Positions 11,191 to 22,088 are shown, counted from the first letter of the stretch. The stretch: 64,000 nt of DNA from Rhabditoides inermis (GCA_963966185.1 CAWZYM010000076.1:186001-250000), one strand, 5' to 3'. Notes: generated from the sequence alone by a model not told the origin. Numbers and translations are program-made.

Positions 11191-13918
11191 ACATTTCAAA
11201 AACAGATACAATGTTGTAATCGAGTAGTCGCAACAGCGAGAGACAGTGGAACAAAAAGGCAGGTAAATCGTGCAAACGTCTGTCTTCCCGAGTGGGAGTG
11301 GGAACAATGCGAAAGTGTTAGTAAGAACCCAGTCTCCTGTTTTTTAAAGTATTCTTCATGAACATTTCAAAAACAGATACAATGTTGTAATCGAGTAGTC
11401 GCAACAGCGAGAGACGCTGGGACAAAAGGCAGGTAAATCGTGCACATGTCTGTCTTTTCGAGTGGGAGTGGGGACAATGCGAAAGTGTTAGTAAGAACCC
11501 AGTCTCCTGTATTTCAAAATATTCTTCATGAACATCTCAAAAACAGATACAATGTTTTATTCGAGTAGTCGCAACAGCGAGAGACGCTGGGGCAAAAGGC
11601 AGGTAAATCGTGCACACGTCTGTCTTCCCGAGTGATAGTGGGGACAATGCGAAAGTGTTAGTAAGAACCCAGTCTCCTGTAATTCAAAGTATTTTTCATG
11701 AACATTTCAAAAACAGATACCATGTTGTAATCGAGTAGTCGCAACAGCGAGAGACGGTGGGACAAAAAGGCAGGTAAATCGTGCAAACGTCTGTCTTCCC
11801 GAGTGGGAGTGGGAACAATGCGAAAGTGTTAGTAAGAACCCAGTCTCCTGTATTTCAAAAGATTCTTCATGAACCTTTCAAAAACAGATACAATGTTGTA
11901 TTCGAGTAGTCGCAACAGCGAGAGACGCTGGGGCAAAAGGCAGGTAAATCGTGCAAACGTCTGTCTTCCCGAGTGATAGTGGGGACAATGCGAAAGTGTT
12001 AGTAAGAACCCAGTCTCCTGTATTTTGAAGTATTCTTCAAGAACATTTCAAAAACAGATACAATGTTGTAATCGAGTAGTCGCAACAGCGAGAGACGGTG
12101 GAACAAAAAGGCAGGTAAATCGTGCAAACGTCTGTCTTCCCGAGTGATAGTGGGGACAATGCGAAAGTGTTAGTAAAAACCCAGTCTCCTATATTTCAAA
12201 GTATTCTTCATGAACATTTCGAAAACAGAGACAATGTTGTAATCGAGTAGTCGCAACAGCGAGAGACGCTGGGACAAAAGGCAGGTAAATCGTGCACATG
12301 TCTGTCTTTTCGAGTGGGAGTGGGGACAATGCGAAAGTGTTAGTAAGAACCCAGTCTCCTGTATTTCAAAATATTCTTCATGAACATCTCAAAAACAGAT
12401 ACAATGTTTTATTCGAGTAGTCGCAACAGCGAGAGACGCTGGGGCAAAAGGCAGGTAAATCGTGCACACGTCTGTCTTCCCGAGTGATAGTGGGGACAAT
12501 GCGAAAGTGTTAGTAAGAACCCAGTCTCCTGTAATTCAAAAGTATTTTTCATGAACATTTCAAAAACAGATACAATGTTGTAATCGAGTAGTCGCAACAG
12601 CGAGAGACAGTGGAACAAAAAGGCAGGTAAATCGTGCAAACGTCTGTCTTCCCGAGTGGGAGTGGGAACAATGCGAAAGTGTTAGTAAGAACCCAGTCTC
12701 CTGTTTTTTAAAGTATTCTTCATGAACATTTCAAAAACAGATACAATGTTGTAATCGAGTAGTCGCAACAGCGAGAGACGCTGGGACAAAAGGCAGGTAA
12801 ATCGTGCACATGTCTGTCTTTTCGAGTGGGAGTGGGGACAATGCGAAAGTGTTAGTAAGAACCCAGTCTCCTGTATTTCAAAATATTCTTCATGAACATC
12901 TCAAAAACAGATACAATGTTTTATTCGAGTAGTCGCAACAGCGAGAGACGCTGGGGCAAAAGGCAGGTAAATCGTGCACACGTCTGTCTTCCCGAGTGAT
13001 AGTGGGGACAATGCGAAAGTGTTAGTAAGAACCCAGTCTCCTGTAATTCAAAGTATTTTTCATGAACATTTCAAAAACAGATACCATGTTGTAATCGAGT
13101 AGTCGCAACAGCGAGAGACGGTGGGACAAAAAGGCAGGTAAATCGTGCAAACGTCTGTCTTCCCGAGTGGGAGTGGGAACAATGCGAAAGTGTTAGTAAG
13201 AACCCAGTCTCCTGTATTTCAAAAGATTCTTCATGAACCTTTCAAAAACAGATACAATGTTGTATTCGAGTAGTCGCAACAGCGAGAGACGCTGGGGCAA
13301 AAGGCAGGTAAATCGTGCAAACGTCTGTCTTCCCGAGTGATAGTGGGGACAATGCGAAAGTGTTAGTAAGAACCCAGTCTCCTGTATTTTGAAGTATTCT
13401 TCAAGAACATTTCAAAAACAGATACAATGTTGTAATCGAGTAGTCGCAACAGCGAGAGACGGTGGAACAAAAAGGCAGGTAAATCGTGCAAACGTCTGTC
13501 TTCCCGAGTGATAGTGGGGACAATGCGAAAGTGTTAGTAAAAACCCAGTCTCCTATATTTCAAAGTATTCTTCATGAACATTTCGAAAACAGAGACAATG
13601 TTGTAATCGAGTAGTCGCAACAGCGAGAGACGCTGGGACAAAAGGCAGGTAAATCGTGCACATGTCTGTCTTTTCGAGTGGGAGTGGGGACAATGCGAAA
13701 GTGTTAGTAAGAACCCAGTCTCCTGTATTTCAAAATATTCTTCATGAACATCTCAAAAACAGATACAATGTTTTATTCGAGTAGTCGCAACAGCGAGAGA
13801 CGCTGGGGCAAAAGGCAGGTAAATCGTGCACACGTCTGTCTTCCCGAGTGATAGTGGGGACAATGCGAAAGTGTTAGTAAGAACCCCGTCTCCTGTAATT
13901 CAAAAGTATTTTTCATGA
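11191..13918 (+). repeat. 1364-bp octamer tandem duplication
   Basis: Two adjoining copies, about 11191-12554 and 12555-13918. Shared rare markers include GAGACAGTGGAAC (near 11240 and 12604), CTTCAAGAACATT (near 12036 and 13400), AACAGAGACAATG (near 12225 and 13589) and TAATTCAAAGTATTTTT (11682 and 13046). The match ends where copy 1 reads GATACAATG and copy 2 GATACCATG. Confidence 0.75.
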
Positions 13919-16415
13919 ACATTTCAAAAACAGATACCATGTTGTAATCGAGTAGTCGCAACAGCGAGAGACGGTGGGACAAAAAGGCAGGTAAATCGTG
14001 CAAACGTCTGTCTTCCCGAGTGGGAGTGGGAACAATGCGAAAGTGTTAGTAAGAACCCAGTCTCCTGTATTTCAAAATATTCTTCATGAACCTTTTTAAA
14101 ACAGATACCATGTTGTAATCGAGTAGTCGCAACAGCGAGAGACGGTGGGACAAAAAGGCAGGTAAATCGTAAATCGTGCAAACGTCTGTCTTCCCGAGTG
14201 GGAGTGGGAACAATGCGAAAGTGTTAGTAAGAACCCAGTCTCCTGTATTTCAAAATATTCTTCATGAACCTTTTAAAAACAGATACAATGTTGTATTCGA
14301 GTAGTCGCAACAGCGAGAGACGCTGGGGCAAAAGGCAGGTAAATCGTGCAAACGTCTGTCTTCCCGAGTGGGAGTGGGGACAATGCGAAAGTGTTAGTAA
14401 GAACCCAGTCTCCTGTTTTTCAAAGTATTCTTCATGAACATTTCAAAAACAGATACAATGTTGTAATCGAGTAGTCGCAACAGCGAGAGACGGTGGGACA
14501 AAAAGGCAGGTAAATCGTGCAAACGTCTGTCTTCCCGAGTGGGAGTGGGAACAATGCGAAAGTGTTAGTAAGAACCCAGTCTCCTGTATTTCAAAGTATT
14601 CTTCATGAACATTTCGAAAACAGATACAATGTTGTATTCGAGTAGTGTAGTCGTAACAGCAAGAGACGCTGGGGCAAAAGGCAGGTAAATCGTGCAAACG
14701 TATGTCTTCCCGAGTGGGAGTGGGAACAATGCGAAAGTGTTAGTAAGAACCCAGTCTCCTGTTTTTCAAAGTATTCTTCATGAACATTTCAAAAACAGAT
14801 ACAATGTTGTAATCGAGTAGTCGCAACAGCGAGAGACGCTGGGACAAAAGGCAGGTAAATCGTGCACATGTCTGTCTTCCCGAGTGGGAGTGGGAACAAT
14901 GCGAAAGTGTTAGTAAGAACCCAGTCTCCTGTATTTTGAAGTATTCTTCAAGAACATTTCAAAAACAGATACAATGTTGTAATCGAGTAGTCGCAACAGC
15001 GAGAGACGGTGGAACAAAAAGGCAGGTAAATCGTGCAAACGTCTGTCTTCCCGAGTGATAGTGGGGACAATGCGAAAGTGTTAGTAAAAACCCAGTCTCC
15101 TATATTTCAAAGTATTCTTCATGAACATTTCGAAAACAGAGACAATGTTGTAATCGAGTAGTCGCAACAGCGAGAGACGCTGGGACAAAAGGCAGGTAAA
15201 TCGTGCACATGTCTGTCTTTTCGAGTGGGAGTGGGGACAATGCGAAAGTGTTAGTAAGAACCCAGTCTCCTGTATTTCAAAATATTCTTCATGAACATCT
15301 CAAAAACAGATACAATGTTTTATTCGAGTAGTCGCAACAGCGAGAGACGCTGGGGCAAAAGGCAGGTAAATCGTGCACACGTCTGTCTTCCCGAGTGATA
15401 GTGGGGACAATGCGAAAGTGTTAGTAAGAACCCCGTCTCCTGTAATTCAAAAGTATTTTTCATGAACATTTCAAAAACAGATACCATGTTGTAATCGAGT
15501 AGTCGCAACAGCGAGAGACGGTGGGACAAAAAGGCAGGTAAATCGTGCAAACGTCTGTCTTCCCGAGTGGGAGTGGGAACAATGCGAAAGTGTTAGTAAG
15601 AACCCAGTCTCCTGTATTTCAAAATATTCTTCATGAACCTTTTTAAAACAGATACCATGTTGTAATCGAGTAGTCGCAACAGCGAGAGACGGTGGGACAA
15701 AAAGGCAGGTAAATCGTGCAAACGTCTGTCTTCCCGAGTGGGAGTGGGAACAATGCGAAAGTGTTAGTAAGAACCCAGTCTCCTGTATTTCAAAATATTC
15801 TTCATGAACCTTTTAAAAACAGATACAATGTTGTATTCGAGTAGTCGCAACAGCGAGAGACGCTGGGGCAAAAGGCAGGTAAATCGTGCAAACGTCTGTC
15901 TTCCCGAGTGGGAGTGGGGACAATGCGAAAGTGTTAGTAAGAACCCAGTCTCCTGTTTTTCAAAGTATTCTTCATGAACATTTCAAAAACAGATACAATG
16001 TTGTAATCGAGTAGTCGCAACAGCGAGAGACGGTGGGACAAAAAGGCAGGTAAATCGTGCAAACGTCTGTCTTCCCGAGTGGGAGTGGGAACAATGCGAA
16101 AGTGTTAGTAAGAACCCAGTCTCCTGTATTTCAAAGTATTCTTCATGAACATTTCGAAAACAGATACAATGTTGTATTCGAGTAGTGTAGTCGTAACAGC
16201 AAGAGACGCTGGGGCAAAAGGCAGGTAAATCGTGCAAACGTATGTCTTCCCGAGTGGGAGTGGGAACAATGCGAAAGTGTTAGTAAGAACCCAGTCTCCT
16301 GTTTTTCAAAGTATTCTTCATGAACATTTCAAAAACAGATACAATGTTGTAATCGAGTAGTCGCAACAGCGAGAGACGCTGGGACAAAAGGCAGGTAAAT
16401 CGTGCACATGTCTGT
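13354..16415 (+). repeat. About 1540-bp (9-mer) tandem duplication
   Basis: The offset is 1547 at 13381/14928 and 1540 at 14443/15983. The change is caused by a 7-bp local duplication (AAATCGTAAATCGT near 14164-14177) present only in the first copy. The right unit overlaps the start of the 6848-bp duplication (15241), so this duplication is older than, or partly carried by, that event. Confidence 0.7.
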
Positions 16416-18911
16416 CTTTTCGAGTGGGAGTGGGGACAATGCGAAAGTGTTAGTAAGAACCCAGTCTCCTGTATTTCAAAATATTCTTCATGAACATCTC
16501 AAAAACAGATACAATGTTTTATTCGAGTAGTCGCAACAGCGAGAGACGCTGGGGCAAAAGGCAGGTAAATCGTGCACACGTCTGTCTTCCCGAGTGATAG
16601 TGGGGACAATGCGAAAGTGTTAGTAAGAACCCCGTCTCCTGTAATTCAAAAGTATTTTTCATGAACATTTCAAAAACAGATACCATGTTGTAATCGAGTA
16701 GTCGCAACAGCGAGAGACGGTGGGACAAAAAGGCAGGTAAATCGTGCAAACGTCTGTCTTCCCGAGTGGGAGTGGGAACAATGCGAAAGTGTTAGTAAGA
16801 ACCCAGTCTCCTGTATTTCAAAATATTCTTCATGAACCTTTTAAAAACAGATACAATGTTGTATTCGAGTAGTCGCAACAGCGAGAGACGCTGGGGCAAA
16901 AGGCAGGTAAATCGTGCAAACGTCTGTCTTCCCGAGTGATAGTGGGGACAATGCGAAATTGTTAGTAAGAACCCAGTCTCCTGTATTTTGAAGTATTCTT
17001 CATGAACATTTCAAAAACAGATACAATGTTGTAATCGAGTAGTCGCAACAGCGAGAGACGGTGGAACAAAAAGGCAGGTAAATCGTGCAAACGTCTGTCT
17101 TCCCGAGTGATAGTGGGGACAATGCGAAAGTGTTAGTAAAAACCCAGTCTCCTATATTTCAAAGTATTCTTCATGAACATTTCGAAAACAGAGACAATGT
17201 TGTAATCGAGTAGTCGCAACAGCGAGAGACGCTGGGACAAAAGGCAGGTAAATCGTGCACATGTCTGTCTTTTCGAGTGGGAGTGGGGACAATGCGAAAA
17301 TGTTAGTAAGAACCCAGTCTCCTGTATTTCAAAATATTCTTCATGAACATCTCAAAAACAGATACAATGTTTTATTCGAGTAGTCGCAACAGCGAGAGAC
17401 GCTGGGGCAAAAGGCAGGTAAATCGTGCACACGTCTGTCTTCCCGAGTGATAGTGGGGACAATGCGAAAGTGTTAGTAAGAACCCCGTCTCCTGTATTTC
17501 AAAAGTATTTTTCATGAACATTTCAAAAACAGATACCATGTTGTAATCGAGTAGTCGCAACAGCGAGAGACGGTGGGACAAAAAGGCAGGTAAATCGTGC
17601 AAACGTCTGTCTTCCCGAGTGGGAGTGGGAACAATGCGAAAGTGTTAGTAAGAACCCAGTCTCCTGTATTTCAAAATATTCTTCATGAACCTTTTTAAAA
17701 CAGATACAATGTTGTATTCGAGTAGTCGCAACAGCGAGAGACGCTGGGGCAAAAGGCAGGTAAATCGTGCAAACGTCTGTCTTCCCGAGTGATAGTGGGG
17801 ACAATGCGAAAGTGTTAGTAAGAACCCAGTCTCCTGTATTTTGAAGTATTCTTCATGAACATTTCAAAAACAGATACAATGTTGTAATCGAGTAGTCGCA
17901 ACAGCGAGAGACGGTGGAACAAAAAGGCAGGTAAATCGTGCAAACGTATGTCTTCCCGAGTGGGAGTGGGAACAATGCGAAAGTGTTAGTAAGAACCCAG
18001 TTTCCTGTTTTTCAAAGTATTCTTCATGAACATTTCAAAAACAGATACAATGTTGTAATCGAGTAGTCGCAACAGCGAGAGACGCTGGAACAAAAGGCAG
18101 GTAGATCGTGCACATGTCTGTCTTTTCGAGTGGGAGTGGGGACAATGCGAAAGTGTTAGTAAGAACCCAGTCTCCTGTTTTTCAAAGTATTCTTCATGAA
18201 CATTTCAAAAACAGATACAATATTGTAATCGAGTAGTCGCAACAGCGAGAGACGCTGGGACAAAAGGCAGGTAAATCGTGCACATGTCTGTCTTTTCGAG
18301 TGGGAGTGGGGACAATGCGAAAGTGTTAGTAAGAACCCAGTCTCCTGTATTTTGAAGTATTCTTCATGAACATTTCCAAAACAGATACAATGTTGTAATC
18401 GAGTAGTCGCAACAGCGAGAGACGGTGGAACAAAAAGGCAGGTAAATCGTGCAAACGTCTGTCTTCCCGAGTGATAGTGGGGACAATGCGAAAGTGTTAG
18501 TAAGAACCCAGTCTCCTGTATTTCAAAGTATTCTTAATGAACATTTCGAAAACAGATACAATGTTGTATTCGAGTAGTGTAGTCGTAACAGCGAGAGACG
18601 CTGGAGCAAAAGGCAGGTGAATCGTGCAAACGTATGTCTTCCCGAGTGGGAGTGGGAACAATGCGAAAGTGTTAGTAAGAACCCAGTCTCCTGTTTTTCA
18701 AAGTATTCTTCATGAACATTTCAAAAACAGATACAATGTTGTAATCGAGTAGTCGCAACAGCGAGAGACGCTGGAACAAAAGGCAGGTAAATCGTGCACA
18801 TGTCTGTCTTTTCGAGTGGGAGTGGGGACAATGCGAAAGTGTTAGTAAGAACCCAGTCTCCTGTGTTTCGAAACATTCTTCATGAACATCTCAAAAACAG
18901 ATACAATGTTT

Positions 18912-19404
18912 TATTATCTTTTAAAAGTACTTCCGTAAAAAGTGTTGTTTGTGTTAACCTGATTCAAGAAAAGCGCATGCATATATTATTAATTTTCGAA
19001 AAATCAAATCGTAAACACCTGAACATGAAAACTAACACAAACTTGCTCTTTCAAACGAATATAGAATAGTTACACGTAACATTCAGAATAATACGATTGT
19101 TTTGTTTATTTAGTGTTTTTTGCGGTTTATTATTTATGGTTTATCAGTAAAATAAAATGTTATTCGTGATGTTGTTTGACTCAATGTTTCAGGTATAAAA
19201 ATGTCAAAAAAATAAAACATGGAATTATTCAACATTAATTATTCAAAAATTATTCAACGTTTTGAAAGAGCAAGTTTGTGTTAGTTTTCATGTTCAGGTG
19301 TTTACGATTTGATTTTTCGAAAATTAATAATATATGCATGCGCTTTTCTTGAATCAGGTTAACACAAACAACACTTTTTACGGAAGTACTTTTAAAAGAT
19401 AATA
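18912..19404 (+). repeat. Perfect 144-bp inverted repeat, foldback/MITE-like (copy 1)
   Basis: The left arm 18912-19055 is the reverse complement of the right arm 19261-19404; I found no mismatch or indel. The 205-bp spacer is AT-rich, has no open frame of note, and contains three copies of ATTATTCAA close to the right arm (from 19224). The arms begin TATTATCTTTTAAAAG. Because the outermost TA is itself palindromic, a TA target duplication with termini beginning TTATC is possible, as in Tc1/mariner-type MITEs. There is no coding capacity. Transcribed RNA or single-stranded DNA from this stretch would fold into a long hairpin. Confidence 0.85.
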
Positions 19405-19510
19405 TATGTCCTTTTGTTGAATTTCATAGAAATTTTCTCTCTCGTCTTCATACATGTAACATGTTCTTCTCTCATTATTTCATCAATTTCATTTCAAATT
19501 TATTCGATAT
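19405..19510. other. AT-rich linker between inverted repeat and CT tract (also 26253-26358)
   Basis: About 106 bp of AT-rich sequence, starting TATGTCC and ending TTCGATATTT, with gradually increasing TTCTCT content. I see no gene, promoter or repeat of note. The only structure is a short imperfect palindrome, ACATGTAACATGT. The same linker lies at 26253-26358. Confidence 0.7.
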
Positions 19511-21745
19511 TTTCTCGTTCTCTCGTTCTCTCCTTCCATTCCTTCCCTCCTTCTCTCCTTCTTTCCTTCTCTCCTCCTCTCCTTTCCTCCTTCTCTCCTC
19601 CCATTCCTTCCCTCCTTCTCTCCTTCTCCCCTTCTCTCCTCCTCTCCTCCTCTCCTTCCCTCCTTCCTTCCTTCCCTCCTTCTTTCCTTCTCTCTTTCTC
19701 TCGTTCTCTCTTTCTCTCGTTCTCTAGTTCTCTCGTTCTCTCGTTCTCTCTTTCTCCCTTTCTCTCTTTTCTCTCTTTCTCTCGTTCTCTCTTTTCTCTC
19801 TTTTCTCTCTTTCTCTCGTTCTCTCTTTCTCTCGTTCTCTCGTTCTCTCGTTCTCTCGTTCTCTCGTTCTCTCCGTCTCTCCGTCTCTCCTTCTCTCCTT
19901 CCCTCCTTCCCCCCTTCTCCCTTTCTCTCCTTCTCTCTTTCTCTCTTTCTCTCGTTCTCTATTTCTCTCGTTATATCGTTATATCGTTCTCTCTTTCTCT
20001 CGTTCTCTCGTGCTCTCGTTTTCTCGTTCTCTCGTTCTCTCGTTGTCTCGTTGTCTCGTTGTCTCGTTCTCTCGTTGTCTCGTTCTCTCCTTCTTTCCTT
20101 CCCTCCTTCCCGCCTTCTCACTTTCTCCCTTTCTCTCTTTCTCTCGTTCTCTCGTTCTCTCGTTCTCTCGTTCTCTCGTTCTCTCCGTCTCTCCGTCTCT
20201 CCTTCTCTCCTTCCCTCCTTCCCCCCTTCTCCCTTTCTCTCTTTCTCTCGTTCTCTCGTTCTCTCGTTATCTAGTTCTCTCGTTATTTCGTTTTCTCTTT
20301 CTCTCGTTCTCTCGTTCTCTCGTTCTCTCGTTCTCTCGTTCTCTCGTTCTCTCGTTCTCTCGTTCTCGCGTGTCTCCTTCTCTTCTTCTCTCCTTCCCTC
20401 CTTCCCTCCTTCTCCCTTTCTCTTTTTCTCTAGTTCTCCAGTTCTCTCTTTCTCTCGTTCTCTCTTTCTCTCTTTCTCTCTTTCTCTCGTTCTCTCGTTC
20501 TCTCGTTCTCTCGTTATCTCGTTTCTCGTTCTCTCGTTCTCTCGTTTTCTCCGTCTCTCCGTCTCTCCTTCTCTTCTTCCCTCCTACCACCCTCCTTCTC
20601 TCTTTCTCTCGTTCTCTCGTTCTCTAGTTATATCGTTCTCTCTTTCTTTCGTTCTCTCTTTCTCTTGTTCTCTCTTTCTCTCGTTTTCTCGTTCTCTCGT
20701 TCTCTCGTTCTCTCTTTATCTCGTTCTCTCTTTCTATCCTTCTCTCGTTCTCTCGTTCTCTCGTTCTCTCGTTCTCTCGTTCTCTCCGTCTCTCCTTCTC
20801 TTCTTCCCTCCTTCTCTCCTTCTCTCTTTCTCTCTTTCTCTCGTTCTCTATTTCTCTCGTTATATCGTTATATCGTTCTCTCTTTCTCTCGTTCTCTCGT
20901 GCTCTCGTTTTCTCGTTCTCTCGTTCTCTCGTTGTCTCGTTGTCTCGTTGTCTCGTTCTCTCGTTGTCTCGTTCTCTCCTTCTTTCCTTCCCTCCTTCCC
21001 GCCTTCTCACTTTCTCTCTTTCTCTCGTTCTCTAGTTCTCTCGTTATATCGTTCTCTCTTTCACTCGTTTTCTCTTTCTATCGGTTTCTCTTTCTCTCGT
21101 TCTCTCATTATCTCTTTCTCTCTTTCTCTCTTTCTCTCTTTCTCTCTTTCTCTCTTTCTCTCTTTCTCTTTTTTCTCTAGTTCTCTCCTTCTCTCCTTCT
21201 CTTCTTCTCTCCATCCCTCCTTCCCTCCTTCTCCCTTTCTCTCTTTCTCTCGTTCTCTCGTTTTCTCGTTTTCTCGTTCTCTCTTTCTCTCTTTCTCTCC
21301 TTCCCTCCTTCCCTCCTCCTCCCATTCTCTCTTTCTCTCGTTCTCTAATTCTCTCGTTATATCGTTCTCGCTTTCTCTCGTTCTCTCTTTATCTCTTTCT
21401 CTCTTTCTCTCTTTCTTTCGTTCTCTAGTTCTCTCGTTCTCTCTTTCTATCCTTCTCTTCTTCTCTCCATCCCTCCTTCCCTCCTTCTCCCTTTCTCTCT
21501 TTCTCTCGTTCTCTAGCTCTCTCGTTCTCTTTTTATATCTTTCTCTCTTTCTCTCGTTCTCTCGTTCTCTCGTTCTCTCTTTCTATCCTTCTCTCGTTCT
21601 CTCGTTCTCTCGTTCTCTCGTTCTCTCCGTCTCTCCTTCCCTCCTTCCCTCCTCTCTTTTTCTCCTTTTCTCTCGTTATATCGTTCTCTCGTTCTCTCGT
21701 TCTCTCGTTCTCTCGTTCTCTCGTTCTCTATTTCTCTCTCCCCTT
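19511..21745 (+). repeat. Interrupted CT-rich microsatellite, (CGTTCTCT)n-like (copy 1)
   Basis: Roughly 2.2 kb in which the + strand is almost entirely pyrimidine, with isolated G and A. Dominant words are TCTCTCGT, TTCTCTC, CTCCTTCC and TCTCCGTC. Long open frames occur here only because the tract rarely makes stop codons: Ser/Leu/Phe/Arg-rich on the + strand (20051-21862 is 603 residues), Arg/Glu/Lys/Asn-rich on the - strand. There is no domain, no plausible start context and no codon-position signal. The G and A interruptions are irregular, so it is an old degenerate microsatellite that was later duplicated intact. Confidence 0.93.
19930..20124 (+). repeat. Internal direct repeat within CT tract (partner 20819-21013)
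   Basis: A stretch of about 195 bp recurs 889 bp downstream in the same tract. Markers are two successive TTATATCG words, a single GTGCTCTCG (20011 and 20900), three successive TTGTCTCG words and CTTCCCGCCTTCTCAC. This is too specific for independent slippage, so the CT tract grew partly by segmental duplication. The same pair occurs in copy 2 near 26778-26972 and 27667-27861. Confidence 0.8.
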
Positions 21746-21831
21746 ACTAAATTCCTACTGATCGCAGCCACCAAAGTACATCTGTCTCTCTCCAAACAGC
21801 GTGCTCTCTCGCGTGCTCTCGCGCTCGCCCG

Positions 21832-21843
21832 CCAGCAGAGGGC
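21832..21843 (+). promoter_or_regulatory. CTCF-like motif CCAGCAGAGGGC (copy 1)
   Basis: The 12-mer matches the core CTCF consensus CCASYAGRKGGC at every position and lies in a CpG-containing context (CGCCCG just upstream). CTCF is conserved in bilaterian animals, including arthropods. A 12-bp match can occur by chance, and binding or insulator activity is not shown by sequence alone. Confidence 0.35.
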
Positions 21844-21858
21844 TAGCTATCAGCTAGC
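21842..21858. other. Small hairpin GCTAGCT-ATC-AGCTAGC (also 28690-28706)
   Basis: A perfect 7-bp stem with a 3-nt loop overlaps the last two bases of the CTCF-like motif. It is present identically at 28690-28706. It is too short, and lacks a U-run, to be called a terminator. Function unknown. Confidence 0.6.
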
Positions 21859-22088
21859 GTGACTGGAAACGACACCCACCCACACGCTGGCCTTTCGCCT
21901 AGTGCGAGTGCGAGATCGCTCATAACTTCTTTCGGAGAAAAGATACAAAGATGCCGTCAATTAGTGATCTGCCCTATGGAACCGTGCGAATCTAACTAAC
22001 ATAAATTGGAAGACTTCACATTGTTGCTAACATGTCCTTTGGATATCGCTACTTGAAAATTCTGGCGCGAGCCTTATTTTAACCCAAG

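Larger units (their letters stand above)
1..18915 (+). repeat. 170/171-bp satellite array, left block
   Basis: Head-to-tail tandem array, all monomers in the same orientation. The first monomer (1-170) is 170 bp, the next (171-341) 171 bp, the next (342-516) 175 bp. Conserved anchors in nearly every copy are TTCATGAA (an 8-bp palindrome), AGTCGCAACAGCGAGAGAC, GGCAGGTAAATCGTGC and GAAAGTGTTAGT. The monomer is bipartite: its first 50 bp are about 22% GC and the next 90 bp about 56% GC. Monomer 1-170 is 43% GC overall with 8 CpG, about the number expected from composition. There is no gene in the block; recurrent short reading frames on both strands are readings of the repeat. The array is interrupted at 18914 by the inserted element. 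The family is not one I recognise by name. Confidence 0.97.
15241..22088 (+). repeat. 6848-bp direct duplication, copy 1
   Basis: The unit contains 3.7 kb of satellite (15241-18915) followed by the inserted element (to 22088). The sequence at x matches x+6848 throughout; landmarks include the satellite/element junction (18916 and 25764), the CT tract and the CTCF-like motif (21832 and 28680). The element in this copy is cut after CCCAAG at 22088 and is followed directly by copy 2. It therefore lacks the terminal hairpin present at the end of copy 2. The left breakpoint is inside a satellite monomer, between GGGGACAA and TGCGAAAG. Confidence 0.95.
18914..22088 (+). mobile_element. Inserted element, copy 1 (right end missing)
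   Basis: Non-satellite insertion of about 3.2 kb. Order: inverted-repeat structure, AT-rich stretch, CT-rich tract, unique tail. The right end is removed by the duplication breakpoint, so the terminal hairpin and CTAA are absent here. I see no transposase, helicase, reverse transcriptase or integrase in any frame. If it is a transposon it is non-autonomous. The element class is unresolved: a helitron-like element, a foldback/MITE next to an expanded microsatellite, or a captured genomic fragment all remain possible. Confidence 0.6.
21746..22088. other. Unique tail of inserted element (copy 1)
   Basis: About 340 bp of non-repetitive, CpG-containing sequence. It begins with CTTACTAAATTCC, has two GCGTGCTCTC words, then the CTCF-like motif and a small hairpin, then GTGCGAGTGCGAGATCGCTC. 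It ends TCTGGCGCGAGCC...CCCAAG. There is no open frame of convincing length and no tRNA-like or rRNA-like fold that I can identify. Its origin is unknown; it is the best probe for finding other copies of the element. Confidence 0.7.

Noticed and set aside
1..18915. CRISPR array (regular direct repeats)
   Set aside because: Repeats are contiguous over the full 170 bp with no unique spacers, there are no cas genes, and the sequence context is eukaryotic heterochromatin.
19056..19260. Transposase remnant in the spacer of the inverted repeat
   Set aside because: 205 bp, AT-rich, with stops in all frames; no recognisable motif.
19489..20121. 210-residue Arg/Glu/Lys-rich frame on the - strand (and 20624-21010, 26337-26969, 27472-27858)
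   Set aside because: Resembles a charged coiled-coil or RS-like protein only because GAGAGAACG-type repeats encode Arg-Glu-Arg-Glu-Asn. Frames start and stop with tract interruptions and overlap + strand frames.
21842..21858. Rho-independent terminator
   Set aside because: The stem is 7 bp with no T-run after it, and the DNA is eukaryotic.
20051..21862. 603-residue open frame on the + strand (identical copy at 26899-28710), Ser/Leu/Phe/Arg-rich
   Set aside because: It is a translation of the CT microsatellite. The same tract is open in other frames and on the other strand, there is no domain, and it runs out into unique tail sequence without a conserved end.
21746..22088. tRNA-derived SINE head or rRNA fragment in the unique tail
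   Set aside because: I looked for A-box and B-box sequences and tRNA-like arms and found none convincing. Nothing resembles 5S or large rRNA.
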